DNA of 64,000 bases from Pipra filicauda (Eukaryota > Chordata > Aves > Passeriformes > Pipridae), in NCBI RefSeq assembly GCF_003945595.2, contig NW_024104667.1, forward strand, positions 124,001 to 188,000, read 5' to 3'. Of the stretch, positions 23,318 through 34,953 are shown piece by piece (position 1 is the stretch's first letter; each line of letters opens with the position of its first letter). Under the pieces are notes generated by a model that worked only from the letters and a program-made list of their open reading frames with translations, made no database searches and was not told where the DNA came from. Position numbers and translations under genes: made by a program.

Positions 23318-23699
23318 ATTTTGCAAAGTCACACTAACATAGCTAAATTTTTATTTTATTTTGTCTTGTCTTTATTTCAGTTCTGAGATTGATTTTTAGC
23401 AGTATGTATTTATTGTTAGTTCTTGATTTGAAAGAAGAGGCTTATGATCTCTAAAAAATTTTTCAGCGTTTTTAGTTTTTTTGTAACTGAGTCCATGTAT
23501 GTTCATCCTATTACCAAATAGAAACAATGAGTTCTGCACTCATTTGAATTAAAGTTGTAGAGGAGTTAATTTTTTTCTGGTTCTTTCTACATCTGATCCA
23601 GGTGTGGTGCTTGCTGTTTGCTTTTCAGCATTCAGCTCCCCACTTTTTTTTTTTTTAAGCATAGTGGGAACATTGTTTAGACAGCAGTTATTTCTTAAC

Positions 23700-23820
23700 A
23701 CTTGCCCCTGTGAGGAGGAGTTAGTGTCATTACCTGATTTCTAAAGATAGGGAAATTGAGGTAGGGAATTCAACTGGCTTATTTAAGGACCCCAAGGTAA
23801 ATCTCACCTTTCCACTTTTC
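23700..23820 (+). mobile_element. Possible MIR-like SINE relic
   Basis: The order of phrases resembles the MIR core and tail: CCTGTGAGGAGG, then a TTTCTAAAGATAGGGAAATTGAGG block, then AAGGACCCCAAGGTAA. Divergence is high, so the call is tentative. Confidence 0.4.
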
Positions 23821-25179
23821 TCTTTTGACTCAAATCACAAGCCGTAATTGTACCTAAACAAAGAACAGTGCACCACACTGGTGCCCACTGAAATACTTGC
23901 TCATTCGATTCTTTTTAAATGTGCCACTTGAAACATGACTATCAGTCTTACAGAGCTGGTGTCCTGTGCTACAGTATTGCTTATAGATCTCCTTTTACAC
24001 CATTATGTTACATCTCTACATAGCACCTTCTAGAAAGTAACTTAATCCACTCGTAGACGTGGGTGGTGTCTGTGCAGGAGTCATTACAACACATAAGTAA
24101 CAACCAGAATTTTTGTGTAGCACTGCTGTTTTTCTGTTTAATCTTTTCTTTTAAAAAAACCCCAAAGGTGGTCATGATAAAGAGCGTCAGAAACCAAACC
24201 ATTCTCTCTCTAATGTTCAGAGATGTTCATTACAGGCATTAAAGGCTTTGTGCATTCCTTTTGCCCAAAACTTCGCTTCTAATTCACTCCTTTCCTCTCA
24301 GGGAGGTTCACTGGTATTGATTTCCTTAAGAACATCCAGTGTGCTTGCCACTGTAGCTGCTTGTATTCTCATACCTTACTGGCTTGGTACCTCCAGTCTA
24401 GTGCAAGTAGAGATGAAGCTAAGCTGTCAATTTCTGTTAGATATTGAGGGTGTTTGTGTAGTTGACTGTGATCAAAAATGCTGTTAAATAAGCAAGAAGG
24501 GAGAAAAGATGATTTGGAGATGGCATCTACTGATTTGGGTGATTAACCTCCACTTGCAAATACAGTATCAGAGTTTTTTCTCTGCCCATGACATAAATCT
24601 CCAGAGGTATTCCCAAAGGTGATGTCAGCCACTTGCTGAACCTCCACAGGAGCAATGTAAATGCTGTGTGCCTTCAGAGCCATGCTGGGCAGTAAAACTG
24701 TCATTTGCCAGTTCTGTGAGGACACAGACATAGCTGAAGGGAAAGCTATCTGAGGTCTGTCAACAGTTCATAGATCCAAAACTTAAGAACATGAAACTTC
24801 CAGAATCAATAAATCAGGTATCTCTGCCCAAACTTGGTAAGTTACATGAATGTTTGAAATCAATTCCTTTAGATTGAAAGGGCCCCAGAAGTGAGACTAC
24901 TTTCCCAGTTAATCTCACCTAGAACCATGAATAAGAAATGGCAGAAAAAGACAACAAACAATTAGTAGTAGGGGCAACACTACAAAAAGCATTTTGATTG
25001 TTAGTGGGATTACCATTTATCCATCTTTGCTGAAACTACTCTTTCTTTTCAAAGGTCCAGTGCAATGTTCAGCTGACTTACCAGGCTTGTGTTCCTTGGC
25101 TAACCACCTTACATTGTCAGTCAGTACTGCCTCACTCTAATTTCCTTATATGATGCAGCTGTAGAAATTGGCACACACA
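23821..25179. other. Non-coding stretch, nothing recognised
   Basis: No exon with good splice sites and no repeat family was recognised before the CR1 that follows. Confidence 0.45.
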
Positions 25180-26030
25180 GTGCCTACTCTGCTCTGCAGA
25201 GGGATCTGGATAGACTTGAGAGATGGGCTGATTCCAATGGGATGAAGTTCAATAAAGCCAAGTGCCAGGTCCTGCACTTTGGCCACAACAACCCCATGCA
25301 GCGCTACAGGCTGGGCACAGAGTGGCTGGAAAGCAGCCAGGCAGAAAGGGACCTGGGGGTACTAATTGACAGGAAGCTCAACATGAGCCAACAGTGTGCC
25401 CAGGTGGCCAAGAAGGCCAATGGGATCTTGTCCTGTATCAAAAATAGCGTGGCCAGCAGGAGCAGGGAAGTGATCCTTCCCCTGTACTCTGCGTTGGTGA
25501 GGCCACACCTTGAGTATTGTGTTCAGTTCTGGGCCCCTCAGTTCAGAAAGGATATTGAGGTGCTGGAGCGGGTCCAGAGAAGAGCAACAAGGCTGGTGAA
25601 GGGACTGGAGCATAAGTCCTATGGGGAGAGGCTGAGGGAGCTGGGGTTGTTTAGCCTGGAGAAGAGGAGGCTCAGAGGTGACCTCATCACCGTCTATAAC
25701 TACCTGAAGGGAAGTTCTAGCCAGGTGGGGGTTGGTCTCTTCTCTCAGGCACTCAGTAATAGGACAAGGGGGCACGGGCTTAAGCTCCGCCAGGGGAAAT
25801 TTAAGTTGGATATCAGGAGAAAATTCTTTACAGAGAGTAATCAGGCATTGGAATGGGCTGCCCAGAGAGATGGTGGATTCACCATCCCTGGAGATTTTTA
25901 AACGCAGATTGGACGTGGCACTGAGTGCCATGATCTAGTAAATGGACTGGATTTGGACCAAGGGTTGGACTTGATGATCTCGGAGGTCTTTTCCAACCCA
26001 ATCGATTCTATGATTCTATGATTCTATGAT
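25180..26030 (+). mobile_element. CR1 LINE, long 3' fragment with pol remnant
   Basis: A CR1 copy of about 850 bp runs from within the pol frame to a well-preserved tail of three ATTCTATG units. The preserved tail and long open frame make it one of the younger CR1 copies here. The 3' part is closely similar to the copy at 41185-41435, so both belong to one subfamily. Confidence 0.93.
25242..25901 (+). pseudogene. CR1 pol C-terminal remnant, frameshifted
   Basis: 219 codons of the CR1 reverse transcriptase C-terminal part. It includes the typical [33 protein letters not shown] and [20 protein letters not shown] blocks. The frame shifts near 25838. The sister copy at 41185-41435 reads GAGAGGGTAATCAGG where this copy reads GAGAGTAATCAGG, a 2-nt loss, and the normal ending ([17 protein letters not shown]) continues in another frame to 25938. 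It lacks the endonuclease and most RT motifs and is not functional. Confidence 0.9.
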
Positions 26031-26692
26031 TTACTGTTTGGGAGATGGATATAAACAGATGACTTCTTCACGTACAGTATGACTTTTACACATTTAAAAA
26101 GTTAAATCCATTCACTGGGATTGAACTAATGAATTATTGTTTTTAATACATTCCAGTTTTTTAAATACCTGATTTTTTTTGTCTTGCAGAACAGGCTTCA
26201 CAAATTGTTTTACGTCAACTGGCAAATTAATCTGAGTTTTTATCCTATAGACAGAGATATTGAAGGGATAAAATAAGGCTGTTTTGTGGACCCAAGTATA
26301 GGTCTTTTTGTGCTCCTCCCATCTACCAAATCCTGCTGTCTCTATTTCACCACAATAACAATTTTCTTAATCAATTTTTGTCCCACAACTGTCAGAAGAA
26401 AGGGAGGGTAATATGAAGCAATTACACAAAATAATGGCTTACTGTGAATGTATGTATAATTCACAGTAGGTGAAAGAGAGCATAAGTTTGCTGGAAATCA
26501 TCAATAACCAATAAAAAAGCCCAAACTTCAGGCAAAGCACTTACAAGTTTTACTAAAGATATTTTCACAAGTAGCTGTTGTGCCAGCAGATGAGGTATGG
26601 TGTAGCTCCATATATAGATGCCAATGTGCAGTAGCATGTTTCTGTGCTGTTTCAGTTCTCCAAGCTGTTCATGGTGTGATGTTCTTTCACAG
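26031..26692. other. Non-coding stretch, nothing recognised
   Basis: AT-rich DNA between a CR1 tail and an LTR. No gene was recognised. Confidence 0.45.
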
Positions 26693-27325
26693 TGTCTCAG
26701 TTTGAGACAATTTGGAGGGGTGAAGACCTCGGATGGAAGTCTACTTCCTCAGATTCAATACCACTGGTTCTCTCCAATACAGAGAGAGATAGACCAAATA
26801 CGCATGGATGTAAGGGAAAAAATAACTCTTTACCCATAACAATACCAATAAAACTGGGTTAAGCTAGCCAGTGAGGAGAAAATTCCCAAGCCTCCACACT
26901 ATTTATTGAAGCAATCTTGAAGCACTGATATTAAAGCTAACTAATTATTAAGTAGAGAATGATGTTACTCACCCTTACCAACAACCATGCTCAGTCTCAA
27001 GGATTAACCTCAAGGGGCATCCCCTCTCAAGGGAGGAATCTACACAACACACTTCTAGAAGGAGTATGTTATAGGTCCCTGCTGTTAAAAAGTGGGACTG
27101 AACTTTTATAATATAAAGCGATTGACTGTTGGTCATATGTTTTTAGGCTAGTTGTGTCAGCTATGCAGCCTTTAGCTCAGCAAATTTAAACAAGTTATTG
27201 GTACTATCCAGTTGTTGGTTCCTTTATCAGGAACTTTGCCTGCCACATCCTCACTTGTGCCAGTTTCTGTCAGGAAACACTGTTTGAATGTTTAGCTTTG
27301 GGATTGTTGAGTCAGGCTGGTCTCA
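26693..27325 (-). mobile_element. ERV LTR, minus orientation (same family as 48922-49265)
   Basis: On the minus strand it begins TGAGACCAGCCTGACTCAAC, carries a TATA box in TATATTATAAAAG (near 27105), and has AATAAA at 26903-26908. The plus-strand piece at 48922-49265 shares ACCAGCCTG, the TATATTATAAAG promoter, CTACTTAATAATTA and TTGCTTCAATAA in the same order. A second diverged copy in another place is good evidence for a dispersed element. The 3' limit (plus 26693, TGTCTCAGTTTGAGACA) is a guess from its TG and inverted-repeat character. Confidence 0.55.
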
Positions 27326-27865
27326 GCATTCTTCAAACCAAAAGCATCATGATCCGCCTTCTCAATCCACTGCTGATAACCTTTGCAAAGGGTAAAGTTA
27401 AAGCTTAGGCAGAGCATGTTTCTAAAGAGGCTTCACTCAGGATTTTCTTGCAGGTGGCATTCAGAGGTCTTGCTCTTTGGAGAGATCTTGGAGAGGTCTT
27501 GACTTTTGGAGAAAAAAGTTGTTTTAAGGAAAAATCGTGGAATGAAATGTCACTCTATAACTCATCTAATGTAAACAGATATACTCATAAAACTAGCTCA
27601 ATTTTTATACATTCTAGAATATTTGCATTGGTCTATTGGGCTTTTTTAATAAGCAATGCTTACACAGGGCTTTTCATCCATTTCTCCACCTCAATATTAC
27701 TTCTAATCCATTGATCCATTAACGAGTACCTGCAAACAACAAATTGCGCATCCCTTATGTGTGGTACTTCTGAGCCTTCAGATCACCATTATAATAACCA
27801 GGGAGAGAATATAAATGCAGAAGAGAAGGGTTTGGCATAAGCTACCAAGTACAGTCCCTTCATTA

Positions 27866-27975
27866 TTGCTGACTTGCTAAATGACCTTGCTCAAATCCTT
27901 CTTGTGTGCCCAGTTTCCTCATCTGTTTGGGAATGATAACATTTACTCCTCTTTAAACCTATCTGATCTGGAGAT
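27866..27975 (-). mobile_element. MIR-like SINE relic
   Basis: The plus strand carries the antisense MIR order: TGACTTGCTAAATGACCTTG, CAAATCCTTC, then CAGTTTCCTCATCTGTTTGG and a GGAATGATAACA block. The match to the core of this amniote-wide SINE is good by eye. Confidence 0.6.
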
Positions 27976-30831
27976 CTGTTAACTGTTATAATTAGAAAAA
28001 GAGAAGTAGGGAGGATCCACCTTCAAAAGATGGGAGCAATCAATCTAATACTGTCCCTTTTTTCAAAAAGACTTGATGTGTTTGTTGCCAGTCAAGCCTT
28101 GCTTCCACTAGCAATATTCACTATGACAATATCATGTTGAATTATAGGAAGTTGCCTTCTGTCTGGCACTTACAGAAATGACTAGCTGTGTTTTGACTCT
28201 CTATTAGACACTTCCCACTTCAGTGTAAGTTTTGACACCAGCTGGCTTAGGGACTCAGTGGGGGATTTTTATTTGGCTATTTTAACACTGGTACCTTCCT
28301 ACCCATGCCCTATTACCATGGCTTACGCAGCAAACTGTTTACTCTGGTACGGTTTGCAAATCAGTCTTTTCTGTGCAGTTATTTACAGTATGTGATGAAG
28401 AGTACGTAATAGTACAATGTTTTCCATGTATGTAGTCCAGTGACAGTAATGTGTTTTGTTTACAGCCATTATGGTGTTTTTTCTCTATGCTCTATATAGA
28501 TCTTGTTTTGGGGGGGTTGGTTTTGCTGAAAGAAGCCACTAACAGTCTGCCGTAAACGTACATGCACAATTTTCTAATTGAGAAAATGTTATTTTCTTGC
28601 TTTTTTAATGCAAATTGCACTCATCATCTTGAATAGAAAGGAGGAGCTTTATCACACTGTCTTTAATATCACTTCTAAAAGGGTGAGGCTGACCAGAAAA
28701 GGCATGTGTGTGCATGATCCCATCCATCTCTTTGCCAGCAGGTTAGTCAGTCTTCCTCACTGCTGTCTATTGAATCTGTACCTTGTCAATTTAAAGTATG
28801 CAAGAGGAAGACTCACCCAAGGTCACAAAGCTGGGAAAATTTAATGAGGTTAGGTAGCTGAGTGCAGGAAGAGCCCTGGCAATTTTCCTACCTGGACTTG
28901 ACCATTGTTGAAACCAGAGTCCTCTGGCAGCATCTCCCAGCACCACAGGGAACCCATCTGTCATAGGCACATATGCTGCCTCCTTGAATGACTCCTTTTT
29001 CTCAGTACAAAGAGGATGAACTAAACATTTCTCCAAGGAACCTGAACTTTGTATGGTGAGAAAGCACAATAGGGTCATTGATGTACCCAGGTTATTATTA
29101 TTTGCAATCACTATATTTTTATATATATTTTATATATTGACTATATTTTTATTTCTATGTCTTGGAAACATTTGGAGATCAACTTCTGTCCTGGGAGAGC
29201 TCACATGGCCTCAGTGTCTGGGACCAGCCTTCTGTAGGACCCCCAGCTCCGCCGTCTCCTGTCAAGGGCCCAGGGGATGTGTCCCAGCTCAGCCTGGGGC
29301 CTTTAGTCCCTGCCTGAGCCATGCTGTACATGGGCCCATGTCTGCCCCTGTCTCCTGGGTGGGCCTGGGGTCTGCACTACAGAGACCTGCTCTCTGGGAT
29401 GGACTCCTCAGACCTAGGTCATAGCTTGTTATGCAGAACTCTAGGAGTAACATACTGTATTCTATCCTATTTCTATTCCTGTTCCCTGCATGCACCATGA
29501 CTCGAATAATGAACAACAGTTTAATTTGCCTGAAATTCCATGAGCTTTTCAGCATCAAAAACACTTTCAAGGACACATAACACAAAAGCAACAACCAGAA
29601 CTGGGATTTTATTTTTGGTTTTATTTAATTTTTATTTTTATAAATCCATATCAGAGCCACTCTTCACAAGCATGTGTAGCCAGGAGCAGGCTGATATGTC
29701 TCAGTTTAGTTTGAAAAAACACCCTTTGCGGTCTGTCAATCTGACAGAGCTGCAGAAAGCAGCAGAAGGAATATAGGCCAAACAAACCTGTTTCCTGAAG
29801 AGAACATGAAGAATTAGGATCAGGAACAACCACACAAAAGAAGAAAAAAAAAAGAAGTATGGATGTGGGGCGTGAGAGGCCATCTTTGTGGTGCATGAGC
29901 AGCTGGCAGCAACCTGGCCAAAAGGGACTGGAAGAGCCTGACCAGTCATCATGCTCAATGCTGCAGAAGAATCAAAAAAACCTGAGTGATGACTGTCAGT
30001 CTGCACTGGTGTAAAGTTCCTTCCTGACCCCAGCACTGGTGATTGGCTATTCCCTGAGCATGTGAGCAAAACCCACTTCCGCATCATCCCACAGGCTGGT
30101 CACACCTCCCAGGAGATGCCCAAGACCTGTTCTCCCCCAGTCTGGAGCCATCTCAGGGCTTCTGAGAGTGGCCACATGCCCTTGAGCGAAAGACTGGCAG
30201 AATACCAATGAATGCCCCAAACCACTTGGACCCCTGCTAACATCTCTGCATCCCATTTCTTACAGATTCTGCTCCTGGCTCCACAGGGGGTGAGGATGGA
30301 GAGCTCTTTAGTGTCACAGGTACTGACCAAGAAGTAGCTGTCTTTGGACTTTCATTGAGATGTCTCATTGGAGAAAAGTGAAGTTTTATAAACACAGATT
30401 TTCTTTAACATTCTTAGGAGACTGAGTCTCCCCAGGTTTAGACCATTTCTTGAGTGACTCTAATGAAAGTCTTGGTTCTCCTGATCCTGTGTCCTGTAGA
30501 TCTTTCTGATAGTTACATCAGAAAACCTCCTTTGTTGACAAGGCTGCAAAATGGAGAAAGATTTTTCCCAGCAGTCTAGGCTCATTTCTCATTTGCAGTA
30601 GTGTACTAAGAGCAGCTCTGGCATTCATTCTTTCATCTGCAGTGCAAATCAAAGTATGATGTTGACATGGGGCCAGGTGTTTATACCAAGTGTCAAGTGG
30701 GAGTCCTGACCTCTCTCAGGAATCAAAGAAAGAGTTGTATCAAAGAAAGATTAAGAGGAAATACGGTGTGGATGCTGCCCTAGACAAATCTGAGATTTGC
30801 ACAGCTGCTGATTTGTAAGATGGTGGGTTGC
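27976..30831. other. Non-coding stretch, no gene recognised
   Basis: No exon or repeat is recognised with confidence. A short ACCCAAGGTCACAAAGCTGG at about 28816 resembles a MIR core but stands alone. GC content rises at 29180-29430 without a promoter-like motif. An A-rich run lies at 29840-29855. Confidence 0.4.
30827..30831. repeat. LTR target-site duplication, left copy (GTTGC)
   Basis: GTTGC directly precedes the TGTCTTGG end of the LTR and recurs at 31644-31648 directly after its other end. A 5-bp duplication fits ERVL and some other vertebrate ERV groups. Confidence 0.65.
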
Positions 30832-31643
30832 TGTCTTGGTTTACTGACAGTATGTCCCAGGAGGTGGGACCTCCAACGGAATCGAAACCCCTCCCCCCCA
30901 AATCAAGAAAATTTTTTAAATTACAAGGTGTTTGAGTGAAGTATGAAAAATTAATAACAGTATTAATAAAAATGGAGAACAAAACAGAACAAACCCAAAC
31001 CCAAACAATAACAAGAAAATGTCACCTTAAACCAGTCTTTCAGTACTGTGGCACCGAGACAGCAATGAGGTTCCGACGGAGGTCGTGTGCGGAGTGACGG
31101 TGTGGGGATGTGCAGAGCAGCGCTGGCGCCAGAGGTGCGGAGTGAGCAACGGCGGTGAGCAGCAGCAGGGAGTGTGGGGCGAACAGTGATCATGGGCTGC
31201 AGTGGCGGGCAGCTACGGCAGCTGTAAGCAGTGCTTACTCTGAGATGATAGTGGCAGCAACAACATCAGTGGTGAGCGACGGCAGGGAGCGTGGGGTGAG
31301 GATCGATGGGGCTCCAAGCTGCAGGGAATGGCAAGGTCTGGTCAGCAGCGAGGAAACTGCCAGAGCCGAGAGCCATAGCGAGAGAGAGCAGCCTGATCAT
31401 GCTTCTGCATTCGCACCCCTCTATCGGAACCAGAAAGAGCGAGGTCTGGTAGCACCAGCAGTTTTATGCTTCCTAAGATCTTGTGATATCTCCTGCAGCG
31501 ACCTCTCCTGCCCACCAGCCCTTCCTGCCCCCACGGGGTGGGGGGGGGGAGGGGGACGACGACGACGACGACACGACTGTCCAAAACAGCGTGCTGATAT
31601 GAAAACAAGAAAATCTTCTTCTTCATTTAGGTAAACCATAACT
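30832..31643 (-). mobile_element. ERV solo LTR, minus orientation, 812 bp
   Basis: The plus strand starts TGTCTTGGTTTAC and ends GTAAACCATAACT, imperfect inverted ends with the last base mutated from the usual A. GTTGC flanks both sides. On the minus strand the promoter-like GAAGCATAAAACTGC lies near 31455. The interior is GC-rich, with degenerate GGGAGTGTGGGGCGAACAG/GGGAGCGTGGGGTGAGGAT modules and a (GAC)n run at 31555-31573. With flanking duplications and no internal genes this is a solo LTR left by recombination. Confidence 0.68.
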
Positions 31644-31648
31644 GTTGC
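31644..31648. repeat. LTR target-site duplication, right copy (GTTGC)
   Basis: Matches 30827-30831 and defines the outer edge of the solo LTR. Confidence 0.65.
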
Positions 31649-31894
31649 ACATCCTGCCAGTCAGAGTAAACAGAGCAGCTTAGGCATTCTTAGCCTCCTT
31701 GCTGAATTAGTGTCTGGATAACACACAAATAGTCTGTTTGTATGATGCTACTTGTGTAACTATTCTAGTCTACACTGATATTGTTGGTAGTACACTGGCA
31801 CTACCAACAGTGTGCTACCAAATCCCTATTCTCTGCTTTCATTGCCTTGATGATAGCCATGATCATAAAAAATAATTATTTTCCCTAAATTAAA

Positions 31895-31986
31895 AAAGAA
31901 AAAAACCCAACAACAACAACAAAACAAAACAAACAAACAAAACCCCAAACAAGCAGACAAACAAACAAACAAACAAACAAAAAAAC
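31895..31986. repeat. (CAAA)n/(CAA)n simple repeat
   Basis: A-rich run of CAA, CAAAA and CAAA units, purest from 31960 to 31980. Confidence 0.9.
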
Positions 31987-32034
31987 TGCTCATGTGAAGG
32001 TCCTGAGAATCATAACCTATTGGAGCCCCATATA

Positions 32035-32200
32035 AAAACCCTGTGAGGTAAGTATTGTCATTTTTATTCCCATTTTACATGCAGAGAAACTGGAGTGAAT
32101 GTTGTAGTCCGGGTCACATAAGAAGTCAGTGAGCAATCTGGGAACAGAACTCTAGAGTCCTAACAGAAAGTCTTCTGCCCATCAGTTTGAGTCACTAAAG
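32035..32200 (+). mobile_element. MIR-like SINE relic
   Basis: In order, it shows CTGTGAGGTAAGTATTGTCA, TTTATTCCCATTTTACATGC, AGAGAAACTGGAG, GGGTCACATAAGAAGTCAGT and GGAACAGAACTCTAGAGTCC. These match the successive blocks of a MIR element in sense orientation. This is the best-preserved MIR in the window. Its GAG|GTAAGT looks like a splice donor but is part of the SINE. Confidence 0.7.
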
Positions 32201-32247
32201 CTTTAAGAAATTAAAAGTCATGAATCCCCTTTATCCACTCCTGTATG

Positions 32248-32665
32248 AAGATGATAAATACTACTGTTACTGTTCTGGATAAACCTCTTAAAACTATTAG
32301 CAAAATCATATCTTCTGGCAACAACTCAAATAAAATTCCAGGTATCAATAAACATTTCCCCACTCTGAGCAAGGGAAAATTAAATAACAGTTTGGCTGAA
32401 TCTATACTGAGTACAGAAAATGGAATAAATATGGAAAGTGAATGTGCCTCAAAGAGCAGTAATTCACCTGGATATTTTTCAACCTTTTAATGAATGTGAA
32501 TTTAATCTAGTTGAAAACAGGAAGGATTGTGACTATGAAGAAATCCAGATGTGTCTTTCTAAAGTTTATGAAATCTGTAGTTTTTTATTTCCCAAGGTAT
32601 TTTGGAGCATGATTAATCATTCAAGGACCTTAACAAGATTGGAGTGTGACTGTTCTAGCATTTGA
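32248..32665 (+). pseudogene. Decayed open frame of unknown origin, one frameshift
   Basis: Two consecutive open frames look like one coding stretch broken by a single-base slip. The first (32248-32490) is rich in S, N, K and I, for example ISKIISSGNNSNKIPGINKH. It runs into a five-T run at 32475-32479, where dropping one T joins it to the second frame, containing FNECEFNLVENRKDCDYEEI and later KVYEICSFLFPKVFW. The joined reading would be about 138 codons. I do not recognise the protein. It could be an old exon, a retrocopy remnant or chance in AT-rich DNA. No splice sites of quality were seen. Confidence 0.3.
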
Positions 32666-34810
32666 TGTTAGCTAGCTCACACAGGGGAATCTTTTTCACT
32701 TAGGATTCATGCTGAGAGTGATGACTTTTCTTTTAAAATGCTTATCATACTAATTATTGAATTGATTATTTTGCAAATAATATCTAAGCATAAGATGAAA
32801 GCATTTTGATCATGATCATGTGTTATTTTTTAGTCTATCTATGTAAAGAGGTAAGAAAGCAAGACATAGATTCAAATAAACAGAGTCAAGAAGTTGATAA
32901 TGGTCAGATTCATATGTATTCCACTTCTGACTTTCACAATGACCTGTAGTTTGCTGGAAAATCAGACAAAATGCATCAGATCTACCTATTCCTGAATTCT
33001 GGGAAACATGATCTCTATCCAGATTTATTGTTTTGAAATCATCTTGATATTTTGGGTACAGTGAGGTGTTAAGCTATATATATTTAGATAGGTAAGTATA
33101 GGTCAGTTGCTTCTTCATTTATGTATGACAATTTAGCTACTGTCTAAACTGTTGTTTCCTAACCCTGAGAATGTTCCTTGGGATTCAACTGTATTGATGT
33201 AGTCTGCTGGGATGTCTGAATAAGGGCATGATTTCAAGATCCAGTGTTTCAAACTGGTTAATTGCCCAAATTTCAATTTTGGAAATGCTTATGTTTCATT
33301 TCAGAGTTTTACATCTATATTTATGATTTGCATTTTTTTTTCTGAATGTTTTCCTAACCCAAAAGAATCCTGGCTTTCAGGCTGAGAAACCCTCCTTTGC
33401 ACATACAGGCTGTGCTGAATGGGATGGACAGAGCTTCTGAGGAACTGATTTCTTGTCTACTAGTGAGTGAAAGCTAGGCATGGTAACCATCGTTGTTATT
33501 CCTTTGTCACCACCAGCCATCAAACCTCAGCTGCATCACCTCAGGAGGCCCACTCACAACTCAGGAGACTACTTCCCTGCCTTCCACAAGAAATTGGAGG
33601 AACATCAAGTGAGATGTAAAGTCCTTGATGAGAGGGAAAGGATGAAGAAGATTCAGCATATTTCCCAGAGCTGGAATAGGAAATAGTAGAAGAGTTAAAG
33701 AGGCATCTTGTGGAATGATGCTTCTCACAGGCAGATGGAGGATATTGTGCAACCATTGCACAGCCATACTACACTGTACAGCAGCTGCAATTTTGAATAA
33801 AAGCAAGTGTATGATTTAACTAAACGATATAATGGACATTTTGTTAGAAATGTTCTCAGTAGCCTTATTATTGCAGCATATGCCCACTTAGTACTAAAGT
33901 ATTGGGCTGCTACTTTAAAAGATGTAACTGTATATGGCTTGTCTCCTGTCAAATTAAGCCAATGCTTTCCTAGATTATTTGACTCCTTATGGCGTTCTCA
34001 ATGCGACCTTCTGCCTACCACAGGTAAAACAATAACTCTTACTTCAGACAGCAAGGGAAAATTTTTTACTGTCTAGCAGTACTGAGAATAAATGTTTTCC
34101 TGTCATAGTGTGACCTATCAGGAGGATGCAGGTGGAAGGCTGGAGTACAAAATCCTCTCCCTTCACTCACTGGAAAAAGAACACATAGCACAGCATTAAA
34201 ATTGTTCTTTGCTCAAACTCTGTTCAATGTTAAATAACACTGATTGTTTTCTATGGCATTAATTTAGTTGAGTTTGATCTCATGTGTTCTTTTGATGCAT
34301 AGTGTCCCATGGCTCTCAGTTTCACAGCTGAACGTGACCCTTCTGAAAAAGTTGCTCTTGCCCCCAGATTTTGCACTTTGAGAAACAGTGGCAAATAGCT
34401 CTCTGCCCTCTTTCTGGAAGCTCCTGGTGGTTTACATACTACCTCAATTGTCCCTTTCCAGTCCTTTTTTTACTCTCCTCAGAGGCAAACCTGCTCTACT
34501 TTATATCTTCCTTGCTACTCTTCACTATATCTTTGTTTTATTCTAGGGAGAGAACGAGTACTGCACGTGGCTCAAGTGTCAGGTACACCAGAAATCTATA
34601 AAATAGTGTAATGACACTTTCCATTTCATCTTCCAAGCTTTTCTGAATAGATTTTTAAGTTGTACTTTCATTTTTGAACCTCCTTGAGGACTGAGCAGTA
34701 GTTTCTGTAGAATTACCTATAATAAATACTAATTAATTTATAGCCGAAACACACATACAGAGTTGCGGAGTTGGGGTTTCCTCTCCCTATATGCCTCATT
34801 CTGCACTTAC
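32666..34810. other. Non-coding stretch, no gene recognised
   Basis: AT-rich, no recognised repeat. Overlapping short frames at 33480-33950 on both strands have no supporting motif. Confidence 0.45.
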
Positions 34811-34953
34811 CAACACTGAATTGGTGGTTTTGCCAATTACACTGAAGTAAGCTGCTGCTTCTAATTTTTCTATTTCTTCCCCACTTTACATTCTTCATTT
34901 CTGTTTCTTGCTTGCTTTCTTCTTTTACCAACACCTTTTCCAAATCACATCTT
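34811..34953 (-). CDS. Weak exon candidate, unidentified gene
   Basis: On the minus strand a pyrimidine-containing acceptor (ACTTATCCAG) precedes 47 open codons rich in K, E and N (for example DLEKVLVKEESKQETEMKNV), ending at GTTG|GTAAGTGC, a good donor. The exon would run phase 2 to phase 1. It starts with a DLEK pattern faintly like the starts of the minus-strand exons at 43.6 and 50.6 kb, but the entry phase differs from theirs. It lies inside a 101-codon open frame (34713-35018). I cannot name it. Confidence 0.2.

Noticed and set aside
25362..25931. 189-codon minus-strand frame
   Set aside because: Antisense of the CR1 pol remnant.
31155..31639. Plus-strand 159-codon frame and minus-strand frames in the GC-rich segment
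   Set aside because: Inside the solo LTR; composition bias explains the open frames.
32041..32055. Near-perfect splice donor GAG|GTAAGT
   Set aside because: Part of the MIR-like SINE sequence, with no exon upstream.
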